A stretch of DNA of 64,000 bases, from assembly GCA_964539385.1 (NCBI GenBank), contig CAZIJC010000001.1, positions 62,001 through 126,000 on the forward strand, given 5' to 3'. Made by a program: the position numbers and the translations under genes. Position 1 is the stretch's first letter. Every line of letters starts with the position of its first letter. Below, piece after piece: positions 41,410 to 49,045 of this stretch. The DNA comes from JAUVZF01 sp964539385. GTDB lineage: Bacteria > Planctomycetota > Phycisphaerae > FEN-1346. The notes under the pieces were generated by a model. The model was not told the DNA's origin. It ran no database searches and saw nothing but the letters and a program-made list of their open reading frames with translations.

Positions 41410-42194
41410 GGCGGTTCTCCTTTCCGGACCCGCTCGGATGCCAGCAGCGCGGCTCCGAATGCGCCGACGTGCTGGGCGTCGGGCGGCACCAGCGCCTCGG
41501 CGCCAAACGACTCCTCAACCAACGTTGCCAGAAACGGGTTGTGCGCCACCACGCCGCCCGTCATCACGAGCGTGCCGTCCACCGTGTCCATCTCGAAGAT
41601 GCGGTTGACGACGCTGCGGAACGCGCCCTTGACGATGTCCTCCACCGCTTCGCCCGCGCGGATGCGCTCGAGGATCTCGGTGGCGGCAAACACGGTGCAG
41701 AAACTGCTGAGCGTCACGTCTTTCGTCGACCGCTCGGCCAGGCCGTTCAGGTCCGACAGCGGCAGGTCCAGCCGGTAGGCGATCTCCTCGAGGAAGGCCC
41801 CCGTCCCGGCGGCGCACTTGCGGTTCATCTTGAAACTCGTGCGGCGGCCCGCGCCGTCCAGGTGCATGACCTTGCTGTCCTGGGCCCCGATGTCGATGAC
41901 CGTCATGGCACGGCGGAAGTGGTGCCACGCGCCGCGCCCGTGGCAGGCGATCTCGGTCATGCGCGCGTCGGCCCACGGCACGTTGTCGCGGCCGTAACCG
42001 GTGGCAAGCGTCGCGGCGATCTGCTCCCGCGCGAAGCCGGCCTCCGAGAGGGCGTCGGCCAGGCACGCCTCGGCCGTGGCGGTGTAATCGATGCCCGACC
42101 GCCGCAGCGCCTTGGCCACCGTCCGGGCGGTCTCGTCCACGATGACCAGTTTCGCGGCGGAAGCGCCTATGTCAACGCCACAGAAGTACGGCAT
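41403..42194 (-). CDS. BadF/BcrA/HgdC-family ATPase (CoA-enzyme radical activase)
   Basis: A 263-residue ASKHA-fold ATPase: GVDIGASAAK and VIDIGAQDSK are the phosphate loops, and Cys127 (KCAAGTGAF) and Cys166 (SFCTVFA) would ligate the [4Fe-4S] cluster shared across a homodimer. Activases of this family inject a low-potential electron, driven by ATP hydrolysis, into 2-hydroxyacyl-CoA dehydratases or ATP-dependent benzoyl-CoA reductases. It lies 21 nt after a BcrC/HgdB-like gene, its likely partner. Only one activase gene is present, closer to the HgdC pattern than to the paired BcrA/BcrD arrangement. Confidence 0.92.
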   Translation of the reverse strand: MPYFCGVDIGASAAKLVIVDETARTVAKALRRSGIDYTATAEACLADALSEAGFAREQIAATLATGYGRDNVPWADARMTEIACHGRGAWHHFRRAMTVIDIGAQDSKVMHLDGAGRRTSFKMNRKCAAGTGAFLEEIAYRLDLPLSDLNGLAERSTKDVTLSSFCTVFAATEILERIRAGEAVEDIVKGAFRSVVNRIFEMDTVDGTLVMTGGVVAHNPFLATLVEESFGAEALVPPDAQHVGAFGAALLASERVRKGEPPC

Positions 42195-42215
42195 GGTCCG
42201 GCTCCGGTCTGCCCC

Positions 42216-43448
42216 TTACGCTTCGCTTAACTGCTCGACGAACGCCTCGATATTCGTCCGCGTCTGCTCCTCGGAGTACAACCGCAAATCGTTCAAGTCG
42301 CCGTTGACCACCAGAAACGGCTTGCCCAACTTCTCGTGGAGTCGCTGCGGCATCTGGTACCGGCTGTTCGAGTTGGCGGGGCAGGTCTTGGCGTCGTGGT
42401 ACAGGATGCCGTCCACGCTGAACTTCTCGACCATCTGTTCGATGTATTGTTCCTTGCGGTCGTCGCTGCGGCAGATGAAGATGCTGGAGTACGCGCGGGC
42501 CATGCTCGCGAACGGATCGTCCGGGTCGAGGTCCTCAAAGACCCAACTGTTGCAGTAGGTGGAGGCCACGACGCAGGTCGCCAGTTCCAGGAACTGTGTG
42601 GAGAGCGATTTCAGTTTGCCCCAGATGGGCATTCCCTCCCAGTAGATGCGGAACCGCTCGCCCTCAATCGCCGCAACGCCGCCCGCCACGCGCTCCTTCA
42701 ACTCCGCCAGCAGCACCTCGTAGTAGTCCACCGCGTCCGGGTGGCCGCGCAGCACCACCGCCGGGCCCATCTGGATGGTTCCGTCGAAGAAGGTAATCGG
42801 CGACGGCACGCTCGCCGCCGCATCCAGCACGGCCTTCCACAGGACGGTGCACTGCCTGGACAGGTCGATGACCTCTTTCAGGCGGTCGGGGTCGAGTTTC
42901 GCGCCCGCCACCTCTTCGAGCGGTTCGACCAGCGCCTCGGTCTGCCGCGCCACGTCCTGGAGGATACACTCGTCGAGATCGCCGATGGCGCGTGGCGTGT
43001 GTATGCCGACGCACGGCACGTCCCACTCGCGTGCGTAGAACTGGAACCAGTCCTTGACGTCGCGGCACTGGTTGGTGTTGAAGACCAGGACATCGGCCTT
43101 CGGCGGTCCCGGCAGTTTCATCTTGTGCAGCGGGCTCTCGCCTTTCAGGTACGAGCCGACGTCGCTGGTCAGGTAGGAGCAGATGTCGGGCGAGAATCCG
43201 CGGGCGTTGGCCAGGGGAATGAGGTCGGTGGCCATGCGCGTGGCGCCGAGCATGGCCCCGTGGTTCTCGGGGAAGTGCACGTTGAATCCGAGCGCCCGGA
43301 GCAGTTCCGCCGGGCCCACGCTCGTGCACCAGGCCGTTTTCACCCCCTGCTCCGCCCCGTGGGCGAGTTCCGTGAAGTACTTCCCCATAACCGCTTTCAT
43401 CTTCTCCGTGGCCTGGAACTCTTTTCGTTTGGCGGTTTCCGCCATCAT
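42216..43448 (-). CDS. Benzoyl-CoA reductase / 2-hydroxyacyl-CoA dehydratase family subunit (BcrC/HgdB-like)
   Basis: A 410-residue protein with the family's first cysteine in AWCTSVGPAELLRALG followed by FPENHGAM. FNTNQCRDVKDWFQFY and VPCVGIHTPRA come next, then DAKTCPANSNSRY and the end motif GDLNDLRLYSEEQTRTNIEAF. These cysteines usually hold a [4Fe-4S] cluster that performs radical dehydration or ring reduction of CoA thioesters. Normal enzymes use two different subunits of this family; only one is encoded here, so it may form a homodimer or have a distant partner. ATG at 43448 overlaps the upstream stop as ATGA; an ATG at 43445 is equally possible behind AAGGAG. Confidence 0.88.
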   Translation of the reverse strand: MMAETAKRKEFQATEKMKAVMGKYFTELAHGAEQGVKTAWCTSVGPAELLRALGFNVHFPENHGAMLGATRMATDLIPLANARGFSPDICSYLTSDVGSYLKGESPLHKMKLPGPPKADVLVFNTNQCRDVKDWFQFYAREWDVPCVGIHTPRAIGDLDECILQDVARQTEALVEPLEEVAGAKLDPDRLKEVIDLSRQCTVLWKAVLDAAASVPSPITFFDGTIQMGPAVVLRGHPDAVDYYEVLLAELKERVAGGVAAIEGERFRIYWEGMPIWGKLKSLSTQFLELATCVVASTYCNSWVFEDLDPDDPFASMARAYSSIFICRSDDRKEQYIEQMVEKFSVDGILYHDAKTCPANSNSRYQMPQRLHEKLGKPFLVVNGDLNDLRLYSEEQTRTNIEAFVEQLSEA

Positions 43449-45523
43449 CCAACTCCTTCCATCTCTCGCAAAAGGTCGCACGGCAAGAACCGCTCGCCGC
43501 ATTGCGCTGCCAGTTTCTCCAGGTCCGCCCGGACACGCTCCAGCCCGAGGTCGCGGGCATACTTGAGCACGCCGCCCCGAAAATCGGGGAAACCCATCCC
43601 CAGGACGGTCGCCGCGTCGAGGTCCGATTCGCGCTGCGCAATGCCCTCCTCCATCACGTGCAGCGCCTCGCCAACCATCCGCAGGACGAGGCGGCGGGTG
43701 ATTTCGCCGGCATCGACGTTGCGCGGCGTGCGGCCGGCTTCCTGTTGCACCTGGGCGATGATCTGGACCGTAGCCTCGCTGGGATGCGGCGTGCGGTCGC
43801 CCTCTTCGTATCGGTAGACGCCCGACCCGCTCTTCTGGCCCAGATGCCCGCCGTCCACCAGACGGACGGCCACCTGCGACAGCGGCCCGTGACGGGGAAA
43901 CGCGCGGCTCAAGACCCGGTCGGTCAGCACCAGCACGTCGAGCCCCGCCATGTCGATCAGCGCAAGCGGCCCCATCGGGAAGCCGAACTCGACCATGGCG
44001 GCATCAATCGCCGGCGGCCGGGCCCCTTCCTCCAGCAGCTGGAACGCCTCCTTCAGGTACGGGATGAACATCCGGTTCACCAGGAACCCTTCCCGGTTCC
44101 CGACCACGACCGGCGTCTTGCGGATGCGCCGGGCAAAGGCAAGGGCGGTCGCAAGGACGGCGGCGGGCGTTGCGTCGCGGCGGATGACCTCCACCAGCGG
44201 CATGCGGTGCGCCGGGTTGAAAAAGTGCATGCCGATCAGCCGCTCCGGCCGCTGCATGCCCTCGGCGAGTGCGTCCAGCGAGATCGTCGAGGTGTTCGAG
44301 GCGATGATCGTATCGGCGGCACACGTGGCTTCGACGCGGCCGATGACCGTGCGCTTGACCGCGGCGTCCTCGAACACGGCCTCGATGACGAGTCCCGCGT
44401 CCGCGATCCGGCGCCACTCGGCCGTCGGCGAGAGAAGGCCGAGCATGCCCGCGGCACGCTCGGGCGCCAACTTGCCCTGGCCGACTCTTCTTTCGATGCT
44501 GGTCCGTATCCGCTCCACGCCCCGCCCGAGGGCCGCCATGTCCTCGTCCAGGACCACGACCAGGACGCCGGCAAGGATGAGGGCGTGGGCGATGCCCGTT
44601 CCCATCGATCCCATGCCGATAACGGCGGCTTTCGCGATGTCGGCGGGGGGCACGTCGGCGAGGTCGTGCATTCTGCTCGTCTCGCGCGTCGCGAAGAAAA
44701 GGTAAATCCTGTTCTGCGCCGCGAGGGTGTCCATGCACTCGGCAAACCCGGTCTGCTCCTTCCCCAGGCCCGCCTGAAACGATTCCTCCAGCCCCGTCCT
44801 GACGGCTTCGAGGATCTTGCTCGGCGCGATGATCTCCGGCCGCACGCCCGCCGCCAGTTCTTCCGCCTTCTCGAAGGCGGCGGCGTTGGCCGCAGCGTCG
44901 CGCACCTTCCCGGTCAGGCGGCCGGTCCGTCGCGGTTCGGGATCGGACTCAAGCAGTGTCCGGGCGCGAGCGAGCAGTTCCTCGCCGTCGCAGACGGCAT
45001 CGACCAAGCCGAGGGCGAGGGCCGGGCCAGCGCCGATCGTCTCGCCCGTGAGCAGCATCTTGACGGCGGCGCCGGCGCCGATGAGCCGCGGCAGCCGCTG
45101 CGTTCCCCCCGCGCCGGGATTGATGCCCAGGGTGACCTCCGGCATGCTGAACCGCGTGCCGCCCGCGCAAACGCGATAGTGGCAGGCCATGGCCAGTTCC
45201 AGCGCGCTTCCCATCATCCGTCCCGCGACGGCCGCCACCACGGGCCTGGCGGAGTCCTCCACGATCTGGAAGGCGTCCTGAAAGACGCGCGACGTCTCGA
45301 CCGCGTCCTCGGCACGGGTGATGTCGCGGAACAGGCCCACGTCGGCGCCCGCGCTGAAATGGTCGCAGCCGCCCGTGATGATGATTCCCCGCACGCCCGT
45401 CTCCTCGTTGGCGCGGCGAATCGCGTCCCGAAGTGCGTCGAGCAGCGGGAAACCAATCCTATTGAGCGGCGGGGAATCGAGGCGAAGCACGCATACGCCG
45501 TCGCTTACGCTATAGTCGATCAT
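43445..45523 (-). CDS. Enoyl-CoA hydratase/3-hydroxyacyl-CoA dehydrogenase fusion (FadB/FadJ-like)
   Basis: A 692-residue bifunctional beta-oxidation enzyme. The N-terminal crotonase domain has GGCDHFSAGADVG (oxyanion hole), GSALELAMACHYR and MPEVTLGINPGAGGTQRLPR with the catalytic Glu. The C-terminal dehydrogenase has the NAD loop IGMGSMGTGIA, ASNTSTISL, GMHFFNPAHRMPLVEVI with catalytic His, and NREGFLVNRMF. It converts enoyl-CoA to 3-oxoacyl-CoA. FadJ-type length fits. No thiolase (FadA) gene is adjacent. Start 45523 follows GGGGGTG. It is 19 nt after the MDR dehydrogenase and coupled to the reductase gene by 4 bp. Confidence 0.93.
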   Translation of the reverse strand: MIDYSVSDGVCVLRLDSPPLNRIGFPLLDALRDAIRRANEETGVRGIIITGGCDHFSAGADVGLFRDITRAEDAVETSRVFQDAFQIVEDSARPVVAAVAGRMMGSALELAMACHYRVCAGGTRFSMPEVTLGINPGAGGTQRLPRLIGAGAAVKMLLTGETIGAGPALALGLVDAVCDGEELLARARTLLESDPEPRRTGRLTGKVRDAAANAAAFEKAEELAAGVRPEIIAPSKILEAVRTGLEESFQAGLGKEQTGFAECMDTLAAQNRIYLFFATRETSRMHDLADVPPADIAKAAVIGMGSMGTGIAHALILAGVLVVVLDEDMAALGRGVERIRTSIERRVGQGKLAPERAAGMLGLLSPTAEWRRIADAGLVIEAVFEDAAVKRTVIGRVEATCAADTIIASNTSTISLDALAEGMQRPERLIGMHFFNPAHRMPLVEVIRRDATPAAVLATALAFARRIRKTPVVVGNREGFLVNRMFIPYLKEAFQLLEEGARPPAIDAAMVEFGFPMGPLALIDMAGLDVLVLTDRVLSRAFPRHGPLSQVAVRLVDGGHLGQKSGSGVYRYEEGDRTPHPSEATVQIIAQVQQEAGRTPRNVDAGEITRRLVLRMVGEALHVMEEGIAQRESDLDAATVLGMGFPDFRGGVLKYARDLGLERVRADLEKLAAQCGERFLPCDLLREMEGVG

Positions 45524-45542
45524 GCGGGCGTCGCACCCCCGC

Positions 45543-46502
45543 CTACAGTTCGAGCGTCAGTTTCAAGGAATCCTCGGCACACTCGGCGTACATCTCGAAG
45601 GCCTCGGCGGCCTGGTCCCAGGGCATCCGCGGGGTGACCATGGCACCGAGGTCGGCGCTGGCGCCAACGACCATGTCGACGGCGGTCTGGAAGAACGCCC
45701 CGCACTCCGGGCCCACGCACGTGATGATCTGTGTCTCGTTGCGGAACGCGGCGTACCACGGGAACTTCTGGTCGTTGTGGTCCGGCATGCCGAAGACGAA
45801 CAGCCGCCCGCCGTGCCGCACCAGGTACGCCGCCGTCGAGAGGGAGTCAGCCTTTCCGGCGGCATCGACGCAGAAATCGATCATCTCGCCGCCCGTCAGT
45901 TCGCGCACCACCTCGACGGAGTCCTCTTTCGAGGCGTCCACGACGGCCGAGGCGCCGAACCGTTTGGCCCACTCCAGCCGCCATGCCAACAGGTCGGTCG
46001 CGATAACCTGCTTGGCGCCCATGCGGCCGAGGACGTGTGTCCAGACGAGCCCCATCGGCCCCTGGCCGACGACGGCGCAGCGCTGGTTGATGACGTGGCC
46101 GGTCCGCGTCAGTGCCCGCAGGACGGTGGCCAGCGGCTGGGCGACGACGAGGGCGGCCACGTCGGGCGGGTCCGGTGGCAGCAGGGCGATGCCGGGCGGC
46201 TTGGAGCGGATGAACTCGGCAAAGCCGAAGTAGCCTTCCGGCTGGGCGAGCACCAGCGTGCCGGGCTCCCACCCGTCGCACCGCGACTCGACGATGGTGC
46301 CGATGTTCTCGTGCCCGGCCCAGCCGGTCGGGTTCGGGAACTCCAGGTCGCCCCACACGCCCTCGCCCGTGTACTGACCCATGTTGCTGCCGCACAGTGC
46401 CACGTGGCTGCACCGGACGAGCACCTCGCCGTCGAGCGGTTCGGGCATGGGCGCGTCGAGGAACTCGATGCGTCTCGGTTCGGCGATGCGGATGGCTCTC
46501 AT
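45543..46502 (-). CDS. MDR-superfamily alcohol dehydrogenase
   Basis: A 319-residue zinc-type medium-chain dehydrogenase/reductase: LCGSNMGQYTG and GWAGHENIG give the catalytic Cys and His-Glu metal site, VVGQGPMGLVWTHVLGRMGAK the NAD(P)-binding loop. The four structural-zinc cysteines are absent, as in shorter MDR members. The substrate could be a hydroxyacyl-CoA-derived alcohol; 6-hydroxycyclohexene-carbonyl-CoA dehydrogenases of anaerobic aromatic degradation belong to this superfamily, but that identity is only suggested by context. The ATG at 46502 follows AGGAG and heads the six-gene minus-strand run. The frame stays open far upstream without similarity. The 192-nt gap to dtd holds no gene. 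Confidence 0.9.
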   Translation of the reverse strand: MRAIRIAEPRRIEFLDAPMPEPLDGEVLVRCSHVALCGSNMGQYTGEGVWGDLEFPNPTGWAGHENIGTIVESRCDGWEPGTLVLAQPEGYFGFAEFIRSKPPGIALLPPDPPDVAALVVAQPLATVLRALTRTGHVINQRCAVVGQGPMGLVWTHVLGRMGAKQVIATDLLAWRLEWAKRFGASAVVDASKEDSVEVVRELTGGEMIDFCVDAAGKADSLSTAAYLVRHGGRLFVFGMPDHNDQKFPWYAAFRNETQIITCVGPECGAFFQTAVDMVVGASADLGAMVTPRMPWDQAAEAFEMYAECAEDSLKLTLEL

Positions 46503-46694
46503 GGTTTTCGCTCCTGCCAAAGAACCCTGAGACTGCTGCGGCGCCGCCGCTGCATCCCGAACAGCATATCGGCCGTCCGCACGCAGGTCAAAGGAAACGA
46601 CGCCGCCCCCGGCCGACTCGGAAAACGGTGGCATGCCGGGCGGCTTCGACGTAGGGTCGTCAAGCGGCGCCTGCACGCCGGAAAGGAAACCGCG

Positions 46695-47135
46695 ATGCGA
46701 GCCGTGATCCAGCGCGTCAGCCAGGCCCGTGTGACCGTCGAAGGCGAGGTGACGGGGGCCATCGAGAACGGCCTGCTCGTCCTTCTCGGCGTGGGCCACG
46801 ACGACACGGAGGCCGGTGCGCGCGCCCTGGCCGCCAAGATCGCCAAACTCCGCATCTTCGGCGACGAGGCGGGCAAGATGAACCTGTCGGTGCAGGACGT
46901 CGGCGGCGGCGTGCTGGCGGTCAGCCAGTTCACCCTCCTGGCCGACACCCGCCGCGGCAACCGTCCGAGTTTTGTCGGCGCCGCACCGCCGGAGGAGGCC
47001 AACCACCTCTACGAGGTCTTCTGCGATGCCCTTGCCGCGCTCGGCCTGCCGCCCCAAAAGGGAATTTTCGGCGCCCACATGGACGTGCAACTGACCAACG
47101 ACGGGCCGGTGACGATCGTGATGGAGATGGAGTGA
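46695..47135 (+). CDS. dtd: D-aminoacyl-tRNA deacylase
   Basis: A 146-residue editing enzyme that removes D-amino acids (and glycine mischarged on tRNA-Ala). The start MRAVIQRVSQARVTV, the active-site SQFTLLADTRRGNRPSF and the cross-subunit GP motif NDGPVT are all intact, and length is exactly typical. It works as a homodimer in the cytosol. AAAGGAAA precedes the ATG. Its stop overlaps the GTG start of the following unusual secreted protein by 4 bp. Confidence 0.96.
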   Translation: MRAVIQRVSQARVTVEGEVTGAIENGLLVLLGVGHDDTEAGARALAAKIAKLRIFGDEAGKMNLSVQDVGGGVLAVSQFTLLADTRRGNRPSFVGAAPPEEANHLYEVFCDALAALGLPPQKGIFGAHMDVQLTNDGPVTIVMEME

Positions 47136-48943
47136 GAGCACAACGAATAGCATTGCTGGTGTATATGACGATCTTCCTCAGTCTGGTCGACGTGGCCATG
47201 GCGGGGAACGTGGAACTGTCCTGCTCGGACGCGGAATTGGTCGAAGGCCAGAGCATTCACTTGCTTCAGTATGCCGAACCAGTGATCCCCAAGGCTTCTG
47301 AGTTCCAGCTCATCACCGACGTGCGGGCGAAGTTTGCCGGTGGGAAGTGTCAGTTTCGCGTCAGTCCGGGAATGTATCGCTTTGATGTCTTGTTCAAGAG
47401 AAGGGATGGGACGGTTGTCGCGTTGAGCACGGGCAAGCAGGATCTTGCCAGTGACGTGAAGGTTACGCTCAAGGCCCAGGAACCGCGGCCAATCAGCCTG
47501 TCCTACAAAGGTGAGGCCATTCCGATTGTCGGAACGCAGTTTCGCGTTCCCGGAACAATGGTTCTCGAAGAGGTCGAGGGTGCATCCCCCAGAGCCATTC
47601 TGAGCCCTGGCGCAACCTTCAAGGCGCGTATCATTGCGAGGAAGCAGGGAACAGCACCTTTTCATGCCGTTGTCTGGGCTGACCTCAATGGGAGCAAGCC
47701 CACTGTTGAGGTAACGGACGGTTGGCATTCCATCTGCAAGTTCAGGTCCCTTTGCAAGGGAAAGACCGCGGACGCCAAAGCCACGTTCTTCCTTCCCGAA
47801 GCTCGCCGGGGCATGAAGGGAACGGGGAACACCATGGCCTACGAAAAACTCTACGAAGGACAGAACCCCGGCGACCTGTTGGTCGTCCCCATGGAACCGA
47901 GCCTGATCTTTCTGACCAACCGCCGATTCGTCGAAATGTGGTATACGTACAGGAACGCGTCCGGGGACACGTTGCGATTCACCCGTCGACCGGTCCTGCT
48001 CTCCAGGAACCACGTGGTCGAATGGGGAGGCGATCTGCGGCTGACTGCCCATGCCCGTGTCATGATGACGTGGATCAAGAACACCCGTGCCGTCAGTTGG
48101 GGCGCTCATCTTGTCAACGCCAGTGGACACCGCCTGAACCTGCCGGAAGATTCGGTGGGGTTGCCGGGCGACACCGCGACCTTCCCGGACGACACCAGCA
48201 TTGGCTGGAAACAGAAACTGCTGCGCCGCGGCGGCAAGAGCCTGACACTGGGAATCTCAGGACAGGCCCCGAAGAAGAATAGCCGTGGACAGCGGACGGA
48301 TGTCGATGACTTCCAGTTAGAGGAGTACCTTACGGAGCAGCAATACGCCGAAGCGTATAATCGCCTCCCCCAGGGCCCCATCAAAGGAGTCAACGCTGAC
48401 GTGAGCGACTTGTTCAAAGTGGAGGTGTCCTACAGGCTGAACGGAACGAACGTTGTCAAGGAGGTGGAGTGCGCCCCCTGGGTGCGGTTCAAGTCCACGC
48501 ACGTTGATTTCTATGCTCCCCGGGGGATGGGCGACGTCGCTCTCTCTGCCATGGACCGTATCGAGCGCACGTGGTTCTACGGCAGCGCTTACCCGAAAAA
48601 GAAGCGGCTGGACCGTGTCACCACACGGTGGACGGGTTGCCGCTGGCAAGGATACTCCGTCGGCGGGGCGCACAGTCATGTGCAGTTGGGCATGTCCACG
48701 TTCAGAAGGCGCCACTCCATCTATGGCTCGGACTGGGGGCCGGCTCACGAGTACCTGCATTCGTGGGGATACTCGCACGGGGCAGAGCACAATCGGCAGA
48801 TCGCACGTCTGCGCAGACACTACCGTGACCATCATATTTTCCTGGCGGATCATCCGGAGTACGAGCCCGAACCGGTTGCGATCGAACTCAACGACAATCC
48901 GATCACTATGGCGGAAATCTATGAATCAGCGGTTATCCCATAA
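47132..48943 (+). CDS. Secreted protein with metzincin-type zinc motif (uncharacterised)
   Basis: A 603-residue protein with a signal peptide (MRAQRIALLVYMTIFLSLVDVAMAG), long beta-rich regions resembling Ig-like or carboxypeptidase-regulatory modules, and near its end HEYLHSWGYSH. His539, Glu540, His543, Gly546 and His549 form a perfect HExxHxxGxxH metzincin zinc site. A downstream Met-turn is not obvious, and only 54 residues follow the motif, so the fold would be truncated or atypical. No known family is recognised as a whole. Codon use is visibly more AT-rich than in neighbours, suggesting recent acquisition or low expression. GTG at 47132 overlaps the dtd stop as GTGA; an ATG at 47165 is an alternative start. 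Confidence 0.7.
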   Translation: MRAQRIALLVYMTIFLSLVDVAMAGNVELSCSDAELVEGQSIHLLQYAEPVIPKASEFQLITDVRAKFAGGKCQFRVSPGMYRFDVLFKRRDGTVVALSTGKQDLASDVKVTLKAQEPRPISLSYKGEAIPIVGTQFRVPGTMVLEEVEGASPRAILSPGATFKARIIARKQGTAPFHAVVWADLNGSKPTVEVTDGWHSICKFRSLCKGKTADAKATFFLPEARRGMKGTGNTMAYEKLYEGQNPGDLLVVPMEPSLIFLTNRRFVEMWYTYRNASGDTLRFTRRPVLLSRNHVVEWGGDLRLTAHARVMMTWIKNTRAVSWGAHLVNASGHRLNLPEDSVGLPGDTATFPDDTSIGWKQKLLRRGGKSLTLGISGQAPKKNSRGQRTDVDDFQLEEYLTEQQYAEAYNRLPQGPIKGVNADVSDLFKVEVSYRLNGTNVVKEVECAPWVRFKSTHVDFYAPRGMGDVALSAMDRIERTWFYGSAYPKKKRLDRVTTRWTGCRWQGYSVGGAHSHVQLGMSTFRRRHSIYGSDWGPAHEYLHSWGYSHGAEHNRQIARLRRHYRDHHIFLADHPEYEPEPVAIELNDNPITMAEIYESAVIP

Positions 48944-49045
48944 GAACCAACGTATCGTGGAATTGTCTGTCGGGCTCCAATCGATCCGACGGTCGGCCCG
49001 GGCCTAGCCGTTGCAGAGGGCGCTTCTCGACAAGCGCAGCAGCGT

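Noticed and set aside
45522..46680. Long plus-strand frame running into dtd
   Set aside because: Antisense to the MDR dehydrogenase; only the last 146 codons (dtd) show family motifs and a ribosome binding site.
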